Assembly: GCA_016938685.1 (NCBI GenBank)
Contig: JAFGUD010000407.1
Coordinates: 1-36,443 of the forward strand
DNA from: Bacteroidales bacterium
GTDB taxonomy: Bacteria; Bacteroidota; Bacteroidia; Bacteroidales; JAFGUD01
Direction: 5' to 3'
Length of the DNA stretch: 36,443 nt
The notes below the pieces were generated by a model that was not told where the DNA came from, ran no database searches, and saw only the letters and a program-made list of their open reading frames with translations. The translations under genes and the position numbers were made by a program. This document shows positions 22,698 to 31,672 of this stretch, piece by piece; the first letter of the stretch is position 1; each line of letters begins with the position of its first letter.

Positions 22698-24814
22698 ATG
22701 TAAAAGAAGAAATAGTAAAAAGATTCACCTTTATTTTTTGGGGATTGATTGTAGCCGGAGTTATTTCTATTCTTGTTTCTATGTCTTACATGTTTATTTT
22801 TTCTGAACATTATCATGAAAAAAGCACAGCAATTGGAGAAAAAGACATTGAAGCTTTCAGAGGCAATATTCTTGATATTAATGGAAGAGTAATTTGTACT
22901 AATTCAGTACTTTACGACATAAAAATGGATCCCAAAACAGAATACATTAATAAACTTACTGAATCTGAACGAAATAATAAGTTTGACAGTTTAGCAACAC
23001 AATTATCAGAACTTTTCAAGGATAAATCAAAAGAAGAATATTTAAAAATCATTCAAGACGCCAGAACAACAAATAATCGAAATGTAAAAATCCATAACGA
23101 CGTCAATTACATGCAATTCAAAGAATTAAAGGAAATGCCTTTATTCAACTTACATCCATATTCAGGAGGTTTTATTTCTGTTCAAAAAAACTCCAGAAAA
23201 TCTTTTTCAGACAGTTTGGCTAGACGAACAATTGGTATTGAGGGAGAAAACGGAAATTATGTTGGTATTGAAAAACTAATGAATGGAAAACTTGCCGGAA
23301 CAAATGGTAAACAAATAGCACAAAATCTTTCAAATGGATATACAAGCACAATCAAAGTAATAAAACAACCCGAAAACGGTAGCGATATTATTTCGACTAT
23401 TGACATCAATATGCAGGACATAGTTGAGGAAATAGTAAGAAAAAGACTGATAGAATTACAAGCAAAATCAGGTGTAGCAATACTAATGGAAGTTGAAACA
23501 GGTGAAATTAGAGCAATTGTAAATCTTCGTTTAATCGACAGTGTTATTTATGCCGAAACAAAGAACATGGCTATTGGAGATAAATACGAACCGGGTTCTG
23601 TTATGAAATTGATTTCATTTATGATTGCTTTTGAAAAAGATCCTTCATTAGATTTAGGAAAAATAATTAACACCGGTAATGGAATCTGGAAAGACAGAAA
23701 ACTTACAGTTAAAGACTATAATTATAAAACAGATGGAACAGGTGGTTTCGGCAAAATTTCAGTTCAAAAAGTTTTTGAACTATCTTCGAATGTAGGAACT
23801 TCTAAAATCATACATTCAATTTTTGAAAACAAAGATCAGGAATTTGTAAATAAACTTATAGAATATGGTTTTAATGACAAACTAAACCTAGGACTAGAAG
23901 CAGAACCAATTCCTGAAGTAAAAATACCCGGAAATTCCAATTTTTGGTACGGCTCTGTAAGACAAATGTCATTGGGATATGAAATTTCTGTCACACCAAT
24001 GCATATTATAACTTTTTATAATGCTGTTGCTAACAATGGAGTAATGGTAAAACCCATGTTTGTAAAAGAGGTCAGACAAAACGGACAACTGGAAGACGGT
24101 CCTTTTAAACCGAAAATAATTAACTCTAAAATTTGTTCTGACCAAACTTTGAATAAATGCAAAATTCTTCTTGAAGGAGTTGTAAACAACGGAACAGGTT
24201 TCAAATACGTACATAGCGATATTGTAAATATTGCAGGAAAAAGTGGCACATCACAAAAATATCAAAAAGGACAAGGTTACAATAGAACAATACACAATAC
24301 AACTTTTGTGGGATATTTTCCTGCTGAAAATCCTAAATACACTTGCTTAGTCTGGTTTAGTGAACCAAAAAACCACAAATCAGGGAGTATGGCTGCGGGT
24401 CCTGTTTTGAAAGAAATTGCCGAAGAAATATACACCTTCGACTACGATTTGCATCACGACCAATTTGTTTTAAATGAAATGCAAAAAGTAAAATCGACAC
24501 CAAAAGCAGCTGTTAGTTTTGCAGGTTTTCTGAAAAATGCTTTGACTGCGATAAATATTTCATACAGCCCAAACAAAACAACATGGGTTACACCAACTGA
24601 AAATGGAAACGACATCGTTTTACAGCCGATGCATATTGAAAAAAACGTTATGCCGGATGTTAGAGGAATGAATGCTAGAGATGCTGTATATATTCTTGAA
24701 AACTACAAACTTAACATTAATATTGAAGGAGCCGGAAGAGTTGTTAAACAATCAATAGCTCCCGGAACAAAAATAGATAACAATAAAAATATTACTTTAA
24801 AATTATCAATGTAA
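22694..24814 (+). CDS. ftsI: FtsI/PBP2-type septal transpeptidase with PASTA domain
   Basis: This 706-residue class B penicillin-binding protein crosslinks septal peptidoglycan in the periplasm. It has one N-terminal membrane anchor (about residues 14-36), a dimerisation/pedestal domain, and a transpeptidase domain. The catalytic motifs are S302-x-x-K305 (EPGSVMKL), S364-x-N366 (LSSNVG) and K516-S-G-T (AGKSGTSQ). Residues 652-706 form one PASTA domain (VMPDVRGMNARDAVYILENY), found in many Bacteroidota and Gram-positive homologues. Its start overlaps the ftsL stop in an ATGA. The partner polymerase FtsW is encoded 4.4 kb downstream. The length is normal for PASTA-bearing FtsI. Confidence 0.95.
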   Translation: MNVKEEIVKRFTFIFWGLIVAGVISILVSMSYMFIFSEHYHEKSTAIGEKDIEAFRGNILDINGRVICTNSVLYDIKMDPKTEYINKLTESERNNKFDSLATQLSELFKDKSKEEYLKIIQDARTTNNRNVKIHNDVNYMQFKELKEMPLFNLHPYSGGFISVQKNSRKSFSDSLARRTIGIEGENGNYVGIEKLMNGKLAGTNGKQIAQNLSNGYTSTIKVIKQPENGSDIISTIDINMQDIVEEIVRKRLIELQAKSGVAILMEVETGEIRAIVNLRLIDSVIYAETKNMAIGDKYEPGSVMKLISFMIAFEKDPSLDLGKIINTGNGIWKDRKLTVKDYNYKTDGTGGFGKISVQKVFELSSNVGTSKIIHSIFENKDQEFVNKLIEYGFNDKLNLGLEAEPIPEVKIPGNSNFWYGSVRQMSLGYEISVTPMHIITFYNAVANNGVMVKPMFVKEVRQNGQLEDGPFKPKIINSKICSDQTLNKCKILLEGVVNNGTGFKYVHSDIVNIAGKSGTSQKYQKGQGYNRTIHNTTFVGYFPAENPKYTCLVWFSEPKNHKSGSMAAGPVLKEIAEEIYTFDYDLHHDQFVLNEMQKVKSTPKAAVSFAGFLKNALTAINISYSPNKTTWVTPTENGNDIVLQPMHIEKNVMPDVRGMNARDAVYILENYKLNINIEGAGRVVKQSIAPGTKIDNNKNITLKLSM

Positions 24815-24855
24815 AAATATAAAATAATTCTAGTTAAATTATATTTATCATAACA

Positions 24856-26310
24856 ATGAACCAACTAAAACAAATATTAACTAATATAAAAATTCTTGAT
24901 TTTCAGGGCGAAACTTCAATTGAAATCAAGGGAGTAACAGCTGATTCCAGAAAAGTTGAAAATGGTTTTTTATTTGTTGCCATAAACGGTTCATTGACAA
25001 ATGGACATAATTTCATTGAAAAAGCAATAAAAAAAGGTGCCGTAGCAATTATTTATACCGAAGAAATTGAAATCTCTGAAAATATTTCTTTTATAAAAGT
25101 TGATGAAACACAAAAATCTCTTGCAATTGCTGCTGCTAACTTCTACGATAATCCTTCGGAAAAGCTTAAAATTATCGGAGTTACCGGAACAAACGGCAAA
25201 ACAACAATTGCTACAACTCTATACAATCTTTTTTCAGGATTAGGTTACAAAACAGGATTGATTTCAACTATATCAAATTACATTATTAATGAAGAAATTA
25301 AAGCTACACATACTACACCAGATTCAACCGAATTGCAAAAACTTTTCTCTGAAATGGTTGAAAAAGAATGTGAATACTGTTTTATGGAAGTAAGTTCTCA
25401 CGCATTAGATCAAAAAAGAGTTTTTGGAGTAGATTTCGACGGTGCAATTTTCACAAATATTACTCACGATCATCTTGATTATCACGTAGATTTCAAAAAT
25501 TATTTAGACGTAAAAAAATCATTATTTGATAACCTGAAACCGGAAGCTTTTGCGTTAACAAATATCGATGATAAAAACGGAAAAGTTATTATTCAAAACT
25601 CAAAGAACAATTATACATATTCACTAAAAACACTAGCTGATTTTAAAGCCAAAATAATTGAAAAACACTTTGATTCTACATTGGTTTCTTTTAATAATCA
25701 GGAAATTTGGTTGCAATTTGTTGGGGCTTACAATGTGTACAATTTATTAGCTATATATGCAACTGCAACTTTGTTGCTAGAAAATAAAAATGAAGAAATT
25801 TTAAGTCAGTTAAGTCTTTTAAAACCTGTAAACGGTAGATTTGATGTAATAAAAGGAAATGGAATTTTTACAATAGTAGATTATGCTCATACACCTGATG
25901 CTTTAGAAAATATTTTAAAGGAATTAAAGGATATTAAAAATGAAAATCAAAACCTAATAACAGTTATTGGAGCGGGTGGCGACAGAGATAAAACCAAAAG
26001 ACCCAAAATGGCTGCTATTGCTGATTTTTATTCGGATATGCTAATTCTTACTTCTGATAATCCAAGAACTGAAAATCCAGAAACAATTCTTGAAGAAATG
26101 GAAAAAGGACTTGATGAAAATTCAGAATATCTAAAAATATCAGACAGACGACAAGCTATTAAAACAGCAGTAAAATTTGCAAAACCAAAAGACATTATTC
26201 TAATTGCCGGCAAAGGACATGAAACTTATCAAGAAATAAACGGAATAAGACATCATTTTGACGACAAGGAAGAAATAACGAAACAATTTACAATTAACAA
26301 TGCACAATGA
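24856..26310 (+). CDS. murE: UDP-MurNAc-tripeptide synthetase MurE (meso-DAP type)
   Basis: This 484-residue cytosolic ligase adds the third residue of the peptidoglycan stem. The ATP-binding P-loop is GVTGTNGKTT (108-117). Mur ligase signatures follow: THTTPDSTELQ, FMEVSSHALDQ, FTNITHDHLDYH, DYAHTPDALENIL and GAGGDRDKTKRP. The DNPR motif at 401-404 is the known marker of meso-diaminopimelate specificity. The last eight or so codons (QFTINNAQ) and the stop lie inside a 7-bp tandem array, so the C-terminal tail is partly repeat-derived. An intergenic region of 300 bases separates it from mraY, the widest gap in this dcw cluster. Confidence 0.96.
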   Translation: MNQLKQILTNIKILDFQGETSIEIKGVTADSRKVENGFLFVAINGSLTNGHNFIEKAIKKGAVAIIYTEEIEISENISFIKVDETQKSLAIAAANFYDNPSEKLKIIGVTGTNGKTTIATTLYNLFSGLGYKTGLISTISNYIINEEIKATHTTPDSTELQKLFSEMVEKECEYCFMEVSSHALDQKRVFGVDFDGAIFTNITHDHLDYHVDFKNYLDVKKSLFDNLKPEAFALTNIDDKNGKVIIQNSKNNYTYSLKTLADFKAKIIEKHFDSTLVSFNNQEIWLQFVGAYNVYNLLAIYATATLLLENKNEEILSQLSLLKPVNGRFDVIKGNGIFTIVDYAHTPDALENILKELKDIKNENQNLITVIGAGGDRDKTKRPKMAAIADFYSDMLILTSDNPRTENPETILEEMEKGLDENSEYLKISDRRQAIKTAVKFAKPKDIILIAGKGHETYQEINGIRHHFDDKEEITKQFTINNAQ

Positions 26311-26378
26311 ACAATTTTCAATACACAATCAACAAAGAACAAAGAACAATGCACAATGAACAATGAATAATGAATAAT
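26285..26378. repeat. Heptamer array, left part (consensus AATGAAC)
   Basis: Thirteen in-phase 7-bp units run from 26285 to 26375, followed by AAT. They include AATTTAC, AATTAAC, AATGCAC, AATGAAC, AATACAC, AATCAAC and AAAGAAC. The first four overlap the 3' end of murE, whose TGA stop is part of an AATGAAC unit. The array is interrupted by the structured element at 26379. Confidence 0.9.
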
Positions 26379-26507
26379 GTTAAGTTAGTCTGCAAAAAAA
26401 GTCCCAGAGGGACGACCGGTTTGTAAGTTTCGACGAAAGTCGGAACTAAAAGAAAGCAGACAATAAAGTGCCTTTAGGTACGTCCTGTTTTTTTCGCTCA
26501 ACTTAAC
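26379..26507. mobile_element. 129-bp structured element with terminal inverted repeats (MITE/REP-like)
   Basis: The ends are perfect 8-bp inverted repeats (GTTAAGTT and AACTTAAC), with A7 just inside the left end and T7 just inside the right. Inside are several hairpins. GTCTGC (26388) can pair with GCAGAC (26456). GTCCC-AGA-GGGAC lies at 26401-26413. A 9-bp stem with a GAAA tetraloop lies at 26426-26447. GTGCCT-TT-AGGTAC lies at 26468-26481. The first and last hairpins are related (AGTsCC...GGkACGwCC). It has no coding capacity. The layout fits a small non-autonomous element of the REP or MITE class, inserted in the heptamer array. Confidence 0.65.
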
Positions 26508-26510
26508 AAC

Positions 26511-26601
26511 AATGAACAACGCACAATGAACAACGCACAATGAACAACGCACAATGAACAATGCACAATGAACAATGAACAATTAACTATTAACTATTAA
26601 C
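26511..26601. repeat. Heptamer array, right part, with 14-bp higher-order unit
   Basis: After AATGAAC at 26511, three perfect 14-bp units AACGCACAATGAAC start at 26518, 26532 and 26546, and a variant starts at 26560. Single heptamers AATGAAC, AATTAAC and TATTAAC follow. The array ends about 10 bases before the GTG start of mraY. Confidence 0.92.
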
Positions 26602-26610
26602 TATTATAAC

Positions 26611-27822
26611 GTGCTTTATTATTTATTTACATACTTAGACAAATTAAATGTACCCGGAGCAGGATTATTCAATTTCCTGACATTCCGAGCAGGATTATCA
26701 ATGATTACAGCATTGTTGATAGCATTTATTTTCGGTAAAAAAATTATTACGTTTATTCAAAAAAAACAAATTGGAGAAACTGTTCGTGATTTAGGACTTG
26801 AAGGACAAATGCAAAAAGCCGGAACACCAACAATGGGTGGATTAATTATAATTTTTTCTATTCTGGTTCCTGTGTTGCTGTTTGCCAAAATTTTTAACAT
26901 TTACATAATATTAATGTTGCTAACAACTCTTTGGCTTGGAACACTCGGATTTTTAGATGATTACATAAAAGTTTTTAAGAAAAACAAAGGCGGTGTTAAA
27001 GGCAAATTTAAAATTGTAGCTCAATTCAGCTTAGGTTTAATCATTGCTTTAGTAATAGTTTTTAATCAAAAAATAAAAATTAGCGAAGTAGAAAAAACAA
27101 TCAATCCTGAAACACAAAATATAGAATACGTTCAGCATGATGCCAAAACACTGGAAACAACAATTCCATTTTTTAAAAATAATCAGATAGATTACGGTAA
27201 AATTATACCGGTTAAAGAAAAATACAACTGGATTAATACCCTACTCTACATTGGTATTGTAATTCTAATTATAGTTTTTGTGTCAAACGGAGTAAATCTA
27301 ACAGATGGTTTAGATGGATTAGCAGCCGGAACAAGTTCAGCATCAGCAGGAGTTTTGGCAATTTTCGCATACATATCCGGAAACTTTATTCTAGCTGATT
27401 ATCTGAGTATTATGTACATTCCAAACATAGGTGAAATTTTCGTTTTTGCATCTACATTGGTAGGAGCAACAATTGGATTTTTATGGTACAATGCATACCC
27501 GGCAAAAATATTTATGGGCGATACTGGAAGTCTTACATTAGGCGGTATTGTTGCTGTTTTAGCAATACTTGTAAGAAAAGAATGGTTATTGCCAATTTTC
27601 GGCGGTATTTTCTTCATCGAGAATATTTCTGTAATGATGCAAGTATCATATTTTAAGTACACAAAAAAACGATTTGGTGAAGGAAAAAGAATTTTTCTAA
27701 TGTCTCCTCTTCATCATCATTATCAAAAAAAGGGGATTCACGAAGCAAAAATTGTAACAAGATTTATAATTATCGCAATTTTTTTGGCGGTAATTTCACT
27801 AATAACATTAAAAGTCAGATAG
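26611..27822 (+). CDS. mraY: Phospho-MurNAc-pentapeptide transferase MraY
   Basis: This 403-residue polytopic membrane enzyme transfers phospho-MurNAc-pentapeptide to undecaprenyl phosphate, making lipid I. About ten membrane helices are visible. Family motifs are [26 protein letters not shown] (catalytic Asp pair), [32 protein letters not shown] and [12 protein letters not shown] longer loop around residues 155-200 is usual for Bacteroidota forms. The start is GTG at 26611 ([18 protein letters not shown]), which fits the conserved N-terminus. It follows the repeat-rich 300-base gap after murE, and murD begins directly after its stop codon. Confidence 0.97.
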   Translation: MLYYLFTYLDKLNVPGAGLFNFLTFRAGLSMITALLIAFIFGKKIITFIQKKQIGETVRDLGLEGQMQKAGTPTMGGLIIIFSILVPVLLFAKIFNIYIILMLLTTLWLGTLGFLDDYIKVFKKNKGGVKGKFKIVAQFSLGLIIALVIVFNQKIKISEVEKTINPETQNIEYVQHDAKTLETTIPFFKNNQIDYGKIIPVKEKYNWINTLLYIGIVILIIVFVSNGVNLTDGLDGLAAGTSSASAGVLAIFAYISGNFILADYLSIMYIPNIGEIFVFASTLVGATIGFLWYNAYPAKIFMGDTGSLTLGGIVAVLAILVRKEWLLPIFGGIFFIENISVMMQVSYFKYTKKRFGEGKRIFLMSPLHHHYQKKGIHEAKIVTRFIIIAIFLAVISLITLKVR

Positions 27823-29154
27823 ATGCAAAACAAAGTTGTAATATTGGGAGCAGGAGAAAGTGGCGTTGGAGCGGCAATTTTAGCAAAAAAACAAAACTTC
27901 GATGTGTTTGTGTCTGATTTTTCAGAAATAAAAGGACATTACAAAGATGATTTGTTAAAAAACGATATAGCTTTTGAGGAAAAACAACACTCAGAAGGAA
28001 TTATTCTGCAAGCTAATGAAATAATAAAAAGTCCCGGAATACCTGACACTGTTTCTATTTTGCAAAAAGCAAAAGCTAAAAACATTCCTGTTGTTTCTGA
28101 GATTGAATTTGCTGCAAGATATACAAAAGCTAAAATGATTTGCATTACAGGAAGTAATGGCAAAACAACAACTACAATTCTTACTTATGAAATTTTTAAG
28201 AACGCAGGATTAAGTGTTGGTTTAGCAGGAAACGTAGGCGAAAGTTTTGCAAAGCAAGTTGCCTATGATGACTTTGAATATTATATTCTGGAATTAAGCA
28301 GTTTTCAACTGGATAATATGTACGATTTTAAAGCAGACACAGCCGTATTATTGAATATTACACCGGATCACATGGACAGATACGATAATAATTTCTTAAA
28401 ATATGTTGAGTCTAAACTTAAAATCACTCAAAATCAAACACAAAACGATTACTTTATCTACAATACTGATGATGAAGCAATTACAACCAACATTAACAAA
28501 AACATGAAAGCAAAAAAATACCCATTTTCTATAAAAGTTGATGTTGAACAAGGTGCATACTTAGAAGATGAAAAAATAGCATTCAACACAAATGAAACTT
28601 ACTTTGAAATAATGGCAAAAGACATTAGTTTAGTAGGGAAACATAATATATACAACTCTATGGCTGCTGCTTTGGCTGCAAAAGTCAATCATATCAAAGA
28701 CCCGATAATAAGAAAAACCTTGTCAACATTCAAAGGAGTAGAACACAGACTGGAACTTTTTCAAACTATCAGAGGAATAAAGTTTATTAACGATTCCAAA
28801 GCAACAAATGTAAATTCTGTTTGGTATGCATTAGAGGCAATCGAAACTCCAATTGTACTAATAATGGGCGGAACCGACAAAGGAAATGATTATACAATAA
28901 TAAAAAAACTAATTAGAACCAAAGTAAAAGCAATTGTAGCCCTTGGAGTTGACAATACTAAAATTCAGCAGAATTTTAAAGATATTGTTCCAATTATTGA
29001 ATCAAAATCAATGGATAATGCTGTTTTAGAGGCATACAAACTAGCAGATGAAGGAGAAACTGTTCTTCTTTCGCCAGCTTGCGCAAGTTTCGATTTGTTT
29101 GAAAATTATATCGACAGAGGTCAAAAATTTAAAGAAGCTGTTAGGAAACTATAG
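27823..29154 (+). CDS. murD: UDP-MurNAc-L-Ala:D-Glu ligase MurD
   Basis: This 443-residue cytosolic ligase adds D-glutamate to UDP-MurNAc-L-alanine. It has the N-terminal nucleotide-sugar domain (VVILGAGESGVGAAILA), the P-loop CITGSNGKTTTT (107-118), YILELSSFQLDNM, LNITPDHMDRYDN, and the C-terminal VEHRLELFQ and FINDSKATN motifs. The ATG follows directly on the mraY TAG stop without a spacer, so translation is probably coupled. A gap of 58 bases with nothing notable precedes ftsW. Confidence 0.97.
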   Translation: MQNKVVILGAGESGVGAAILAKKQNFDVFVSDFSEIKGHYKDDLLKNDIAFEEKQHSEGIILQANEIIKSPGIPDTVSILQKAKAKNIPVVSEIEFAARYTKAKMICITGSNGKTTTTILTYEIFKNAGLSVGLAGNVGESFAKQVAYDDFEYYILELSSFQLDNMYDFKADTAVLLNITPDHMDRYDNNFLKYVESKLKITQNQTQNDYFIYNTDDEAITTNINKNMKAKKYPFSIKVDVEQGAYLEDEKIAFNTNETYFEIMAKDISLVGKHNIYNSMAAALAAKVNHIKDPIIRKTLSTFKGVEHRLELFQTIRGIKFINDSKATNVNSVWYALEAIETPIVLIMGGTDKGNDYTIIKKLIRTKVKAIVALGVDNTKIQQNFKDIVPIIESKSMDNAVLEAYKLADEGETVLLSPACASFDLFENYIDRGQKFKEAVRKL

Positions 29155-29212
29155 TTTATATAACGATTCATCAATTTTTTGTCTGAATTCACATAAGATA
29201 ACTTAAATTAAA

Positions 29213-30448
29213 ATGATAAAAAACAATATAAATAAAGTAATTAAAGGCGACAAGACAATAATTATTATTGTAGCTGTTCTTATGCTTATTTCAGCGTTAC
29301 TTATGGGCAGTTCTTTGACTAAAATGGCTTTGGATAATACCAGCTTTGATTTCGGTTACCTTATTAGACAACTGTTTTTTTCAGCTATTGCTTTTACAAT
29401 GATGATTATTTTGAGCCAAACTCCATATCAAATTTACTCTAAACTTGCTAATTCTGTAATAATCACAGCAGGAATCCTAACTGTTTTAACAATGATTTTC
29501 GGAAAAGAAATTGGCGATGCAAAAAGATGGTTCGAAATACCAATTATTGGAATAAAATTCCAAACATCAGATTTTGTAAAGCTTGCAATCGTTATTTACA
29601 TTTCAAAATTAATTTCCGAATTTGATTTTATCAATGGGAAAGTGAACGAAATACTGAAAAAAATCCTCATTCCTACTTTGTTTTTAACATTGCTGACAGC
29701 AATGAATGACTTATCAACCGCAATACTTATGTACATAACAATTTTCGGAATATTATTTATTACTCCGATTAATTTAAAATATTTAGGTAAAATTTTCGGC
29801 GTTATTTCATTAGCGGCAATATTATTCGTAATTTTTTCAATGGCAACAGGATTTGCACGTGGAAATACATGGAAAAACAGACTTTTTGGAAAAGAAGACG
29901 GTTACAGTCAAAAACTTGAAGCTAAAATTGCTATTTCAAACGGCGGTTTAATAATAAAACCAGGAAAAAGTCTACAAAAACACAGAATTGAAAATTCATA
30001 TTCTGACTATATTTTTGCAGTATTAGCCGAAGAATACGGAATTTGGGGCGTTGTTTTGGTCATTGGATTATATATTATTTTTATGTACAGAATAGCTGAA
30101 ATCATAAAACGACAACGGCGTTCTTTCCCGATGTTTCTAACATTGGGAATATCAATTAACATATTATTTCAGGCTTTTTTACATATTCTTGTAAACGTTG
30201 GAATTGTGCCTGTTACAGGACAACCTTTGCCTCTGATTAGTCATGGTGGCACATCAATGATTTTAACAGCTGCTCAGATTGGAATTATTTTAAACATAAG
30301 TCAACTTGGTAAAAACACAGAAACTTCCACAAAACCAACTTATGTTGATGAAATAAACGCTACAGAAGAAGAAATAAAAGAAATACAACCGGAACAAGAA
30401 AAACAACCGGAAATCGAAATAAATGATTATCCTTTTTTAATTGGATAA
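29213..30448 (+). CDS. ftsW: Septal peptidoglycan polymerase FtsW (SEDS family)
   Basis: This 411-residue polytopic protein has about ten membrane helices. SEDS signatures are GKEIGDAKRWFEIPIIGIKF with QTSDFVKLAIVIY after it, ENSYSDYIFAVLAEEYGIWG, and the C-terminal VGIVPVTGQPLPLISHGGTS. FtsW polymerises lipid II into glycan strands at the septum together with FtsI. A hydrophilic, Glu-rich tail of about 45 residues follows the last helix (EEEIKEIQPEQEKQPEIEI); such tails vary between species. FtsW is favoured over RodA because the gene lies between murD and murG in the dcw cluster. Confidence 0.94.
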   Translation: MIKNNINKVIKGDKTIIIIVAVLMLISALLMGSSLTKMALDNTSFDFGYLIRQLFFSAIAFTMMIILSQTPYQIYSKLANSVIITAGILTVLTMIFGKEIGDAKRWFEIPIIGIKFQTSDFVKLAIVIYISKLISEFDFINGKVNEILKKILIPTLFLTLLTAMNDLSTAILMYITIFGILFITPINLKYLGKIFGVISLAAILFVIFSMATGFARGNTWKNRLFGKEDGYSQKLEAKIAISNGGLIIKPGKSLQKHRIENSYSDYIFAVLAEEYGIWGVVLVIGLYIIFMYRIAEIIKRQRRSFPMFLTLGISINILFQAFLHILVNVGIVPVTGQPLPLISHGGTSMILTAAQIGIILNISQLGKNTETSTKPTYVDEINATEEEIKEIQPEQEKQPEIEINDYPFLIG

Positions 30449-30504
30449 CTAAACAATTGCAGAATAGAATTATTTAAGTATTAAAAGATTTTAAATTGAA
30501 AGAA

Positions 30505-31605
30505 ATGGAAAAACTAAAAATAATAATAAGTGGTGGAGGAACAGGCGGTCACGTATTCCCCGCTATTGCAATTGCAGATGAATTAAAAGCTCAAATTCCT
30601 GACTGTGAAATTCTATTCGTTGGTTCAGATAATCGACTTGAAGTTGAAAAAGTTCCAGAAGCTGGTTACGAAATAATTGGTTTGCCAATCAGAGGATTAC
30701 AGCGAAAATTCAGTTTTAAAATTTTCGACACATTTTTCAGACTGATAAAAAGTTTAAACAAATCAAGAAAAATCATAAAGAAATTTAAACCAAATATTGT
30801 AGTTGGAGTTGGTGGATACGCAAGTGCAGCAGTAATGAGAATTGCAGCAAAAAAAGGAATTCCGACCCTGATACAAGAGCAAAATTCGTTTCCCGGAATT
30901 ACAAACAAAATGTTGGCAAAAAATTCAAATGCTATTTGTGTTGCTTATGAAAAAATGGAAAGATTTTTCCCGGCGGAAATTATTCATTTCACCGGAAACC
31001 CTATTAGAAATTTAAACAAAGCAAAAGAAACTAAACAAGAAGCATTAGAGTTTTTTAATTTAAAAGCTGATAAAAAAACCATTTTTATTACCGGTGGAAG
31101 TTTAGGAGCAAAAACGTTAAACAACAGCGTTATTCAACACATTGAAGCAATTCATAAAGCAGGAATTCAAATAATTTGGCAAACAGGAAAAAAACATTTT
31201 GCATCATCAAAAGAATTTTACAACAAACACGAAAATAAAGAAGGTATCTTCATTACTCAATTTATTGACAGAATGGATTTAGCTTATAAAGCGTCTGATT
31301 TGGTAATTTCCAGAGCCGGAGCAATAAGTATTTCAGAATTGGCACTATTAGAAAAAGCTGTTATTTTTGTACCATCTCCAAATGTAGCCGAAGACCATCA
31401 AACAAAAAATGCTGAAGCTCTTGTTGAGATAAATGCTGCAATAATGATAAAAGATATTGATGCAGAAAAAGAACTAATACCAAAAGCAATTGAAATTATT
31501 TCTGATGAAGAAAAAATATTGAAATTTTCAGAAAATATTGCTAAATATGCAAAACCAAATGCAGCAAAGTCAATTGTTGATATTATTTTAGAAATAAAAA
31601 AGTAA
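30505..31605 (+). CDS. murG: UDP-GlcNAc:lipid I GlcNAc transferase MurG
   Basis: This GT28-family glycosyltransferase (366 residues from ATG 30505) converts lipid I to lipid II at the inner face of the membrane. The first glycine-rich loop ISGGGTGGHVFPAIAIADEL is at residues 8-27. Further motifs are VVGVGGYASAAVM, LIQEQNSFPGITNKMLAK, FITGGSLGAKTLN and the donor-binding VISRAGAISISELALLEKA. I prefer ATG 30505 to the in-frame TTG 30496, because MEKLKIIISGGGTGGH gives the normal short N-terminus. It lies 56 bases after ftsW. A lipoprotein gene with its own promoter-like sequence follows. Confidence 0.96.
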   Translation: MEKLKIIISGGGTGGHVFPAIAIADELKAQIPDCEILFVGSDNRLEVEKVPEAGYEIIGLPIRGLQRKFSFKIFDTFFRLIKSLNKSRKIIKKFKPNIVVGVGGYASAAVMRIAAKKGIPTLIQEQNSFPGITNKMLAKNSNAICVAYEKMERFFPAEIIHFTGNPIRNLNKAKETKQEALEFFNLKADKKTIFITGGSLGAKTLNNSVIQHIEAIHKAGIQIIWQTGKKHFASSKEFYNKHENKEGIFITQFIDRMDLAYKASDLVISRAGAISISELALLEKAVIFVPSPNVAEDHQTKNAEALVEINAAIMIKDIDAEKELIPKAIEIISDEEKILKFSENIAKYAKPNAAKSIVDIILEIKK

Positions 31606-31612
31606 AGTTTAC

Positions 31613-31642
31613 TTGTCTGTAAAAAAAATATTTTTAAATTTG
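31613..31642 (+). promoter_or_regulatory. Promoter for the dcw-embedded lipoprotein, TTG-N19-TAAATTTG
   Basis: TTG at 31613-31615 is followed after exactly 19 bases by TAAATTTG (31635-31642), a full Bacteroidota consensus promoter. It begins 8 bases after the murG stop and predicts a start site about 24 bases before the lipoprotein start codon. It could also drive murC, ftsQ and ftsA. Confidence 0.7.
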
Positions 31643-31672
31643 CAATTAACTAAAAATCAAAAATATATATCT

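Noticed and set aside
26385-26582. Minus-strand reading frame of 65 codons with a repeated FIVHCAL pattern
   Set aside because: It is the translation of the heptamer array and the structured element. The period of the peptide comes from the 7-bp repeat, and the region is non-coding.
30496-30504. TTG start for murG at 30496
   Set aside because: ATG 30505, three codons downstream, fits the family N-terminus better.
31613-31672. TTG start for the lipoprotein at 31613
   Set aside because: It lies in the -33 promoter element and would place 20 residues before a textbook lipoprotein signal that begins at ATG 31673.
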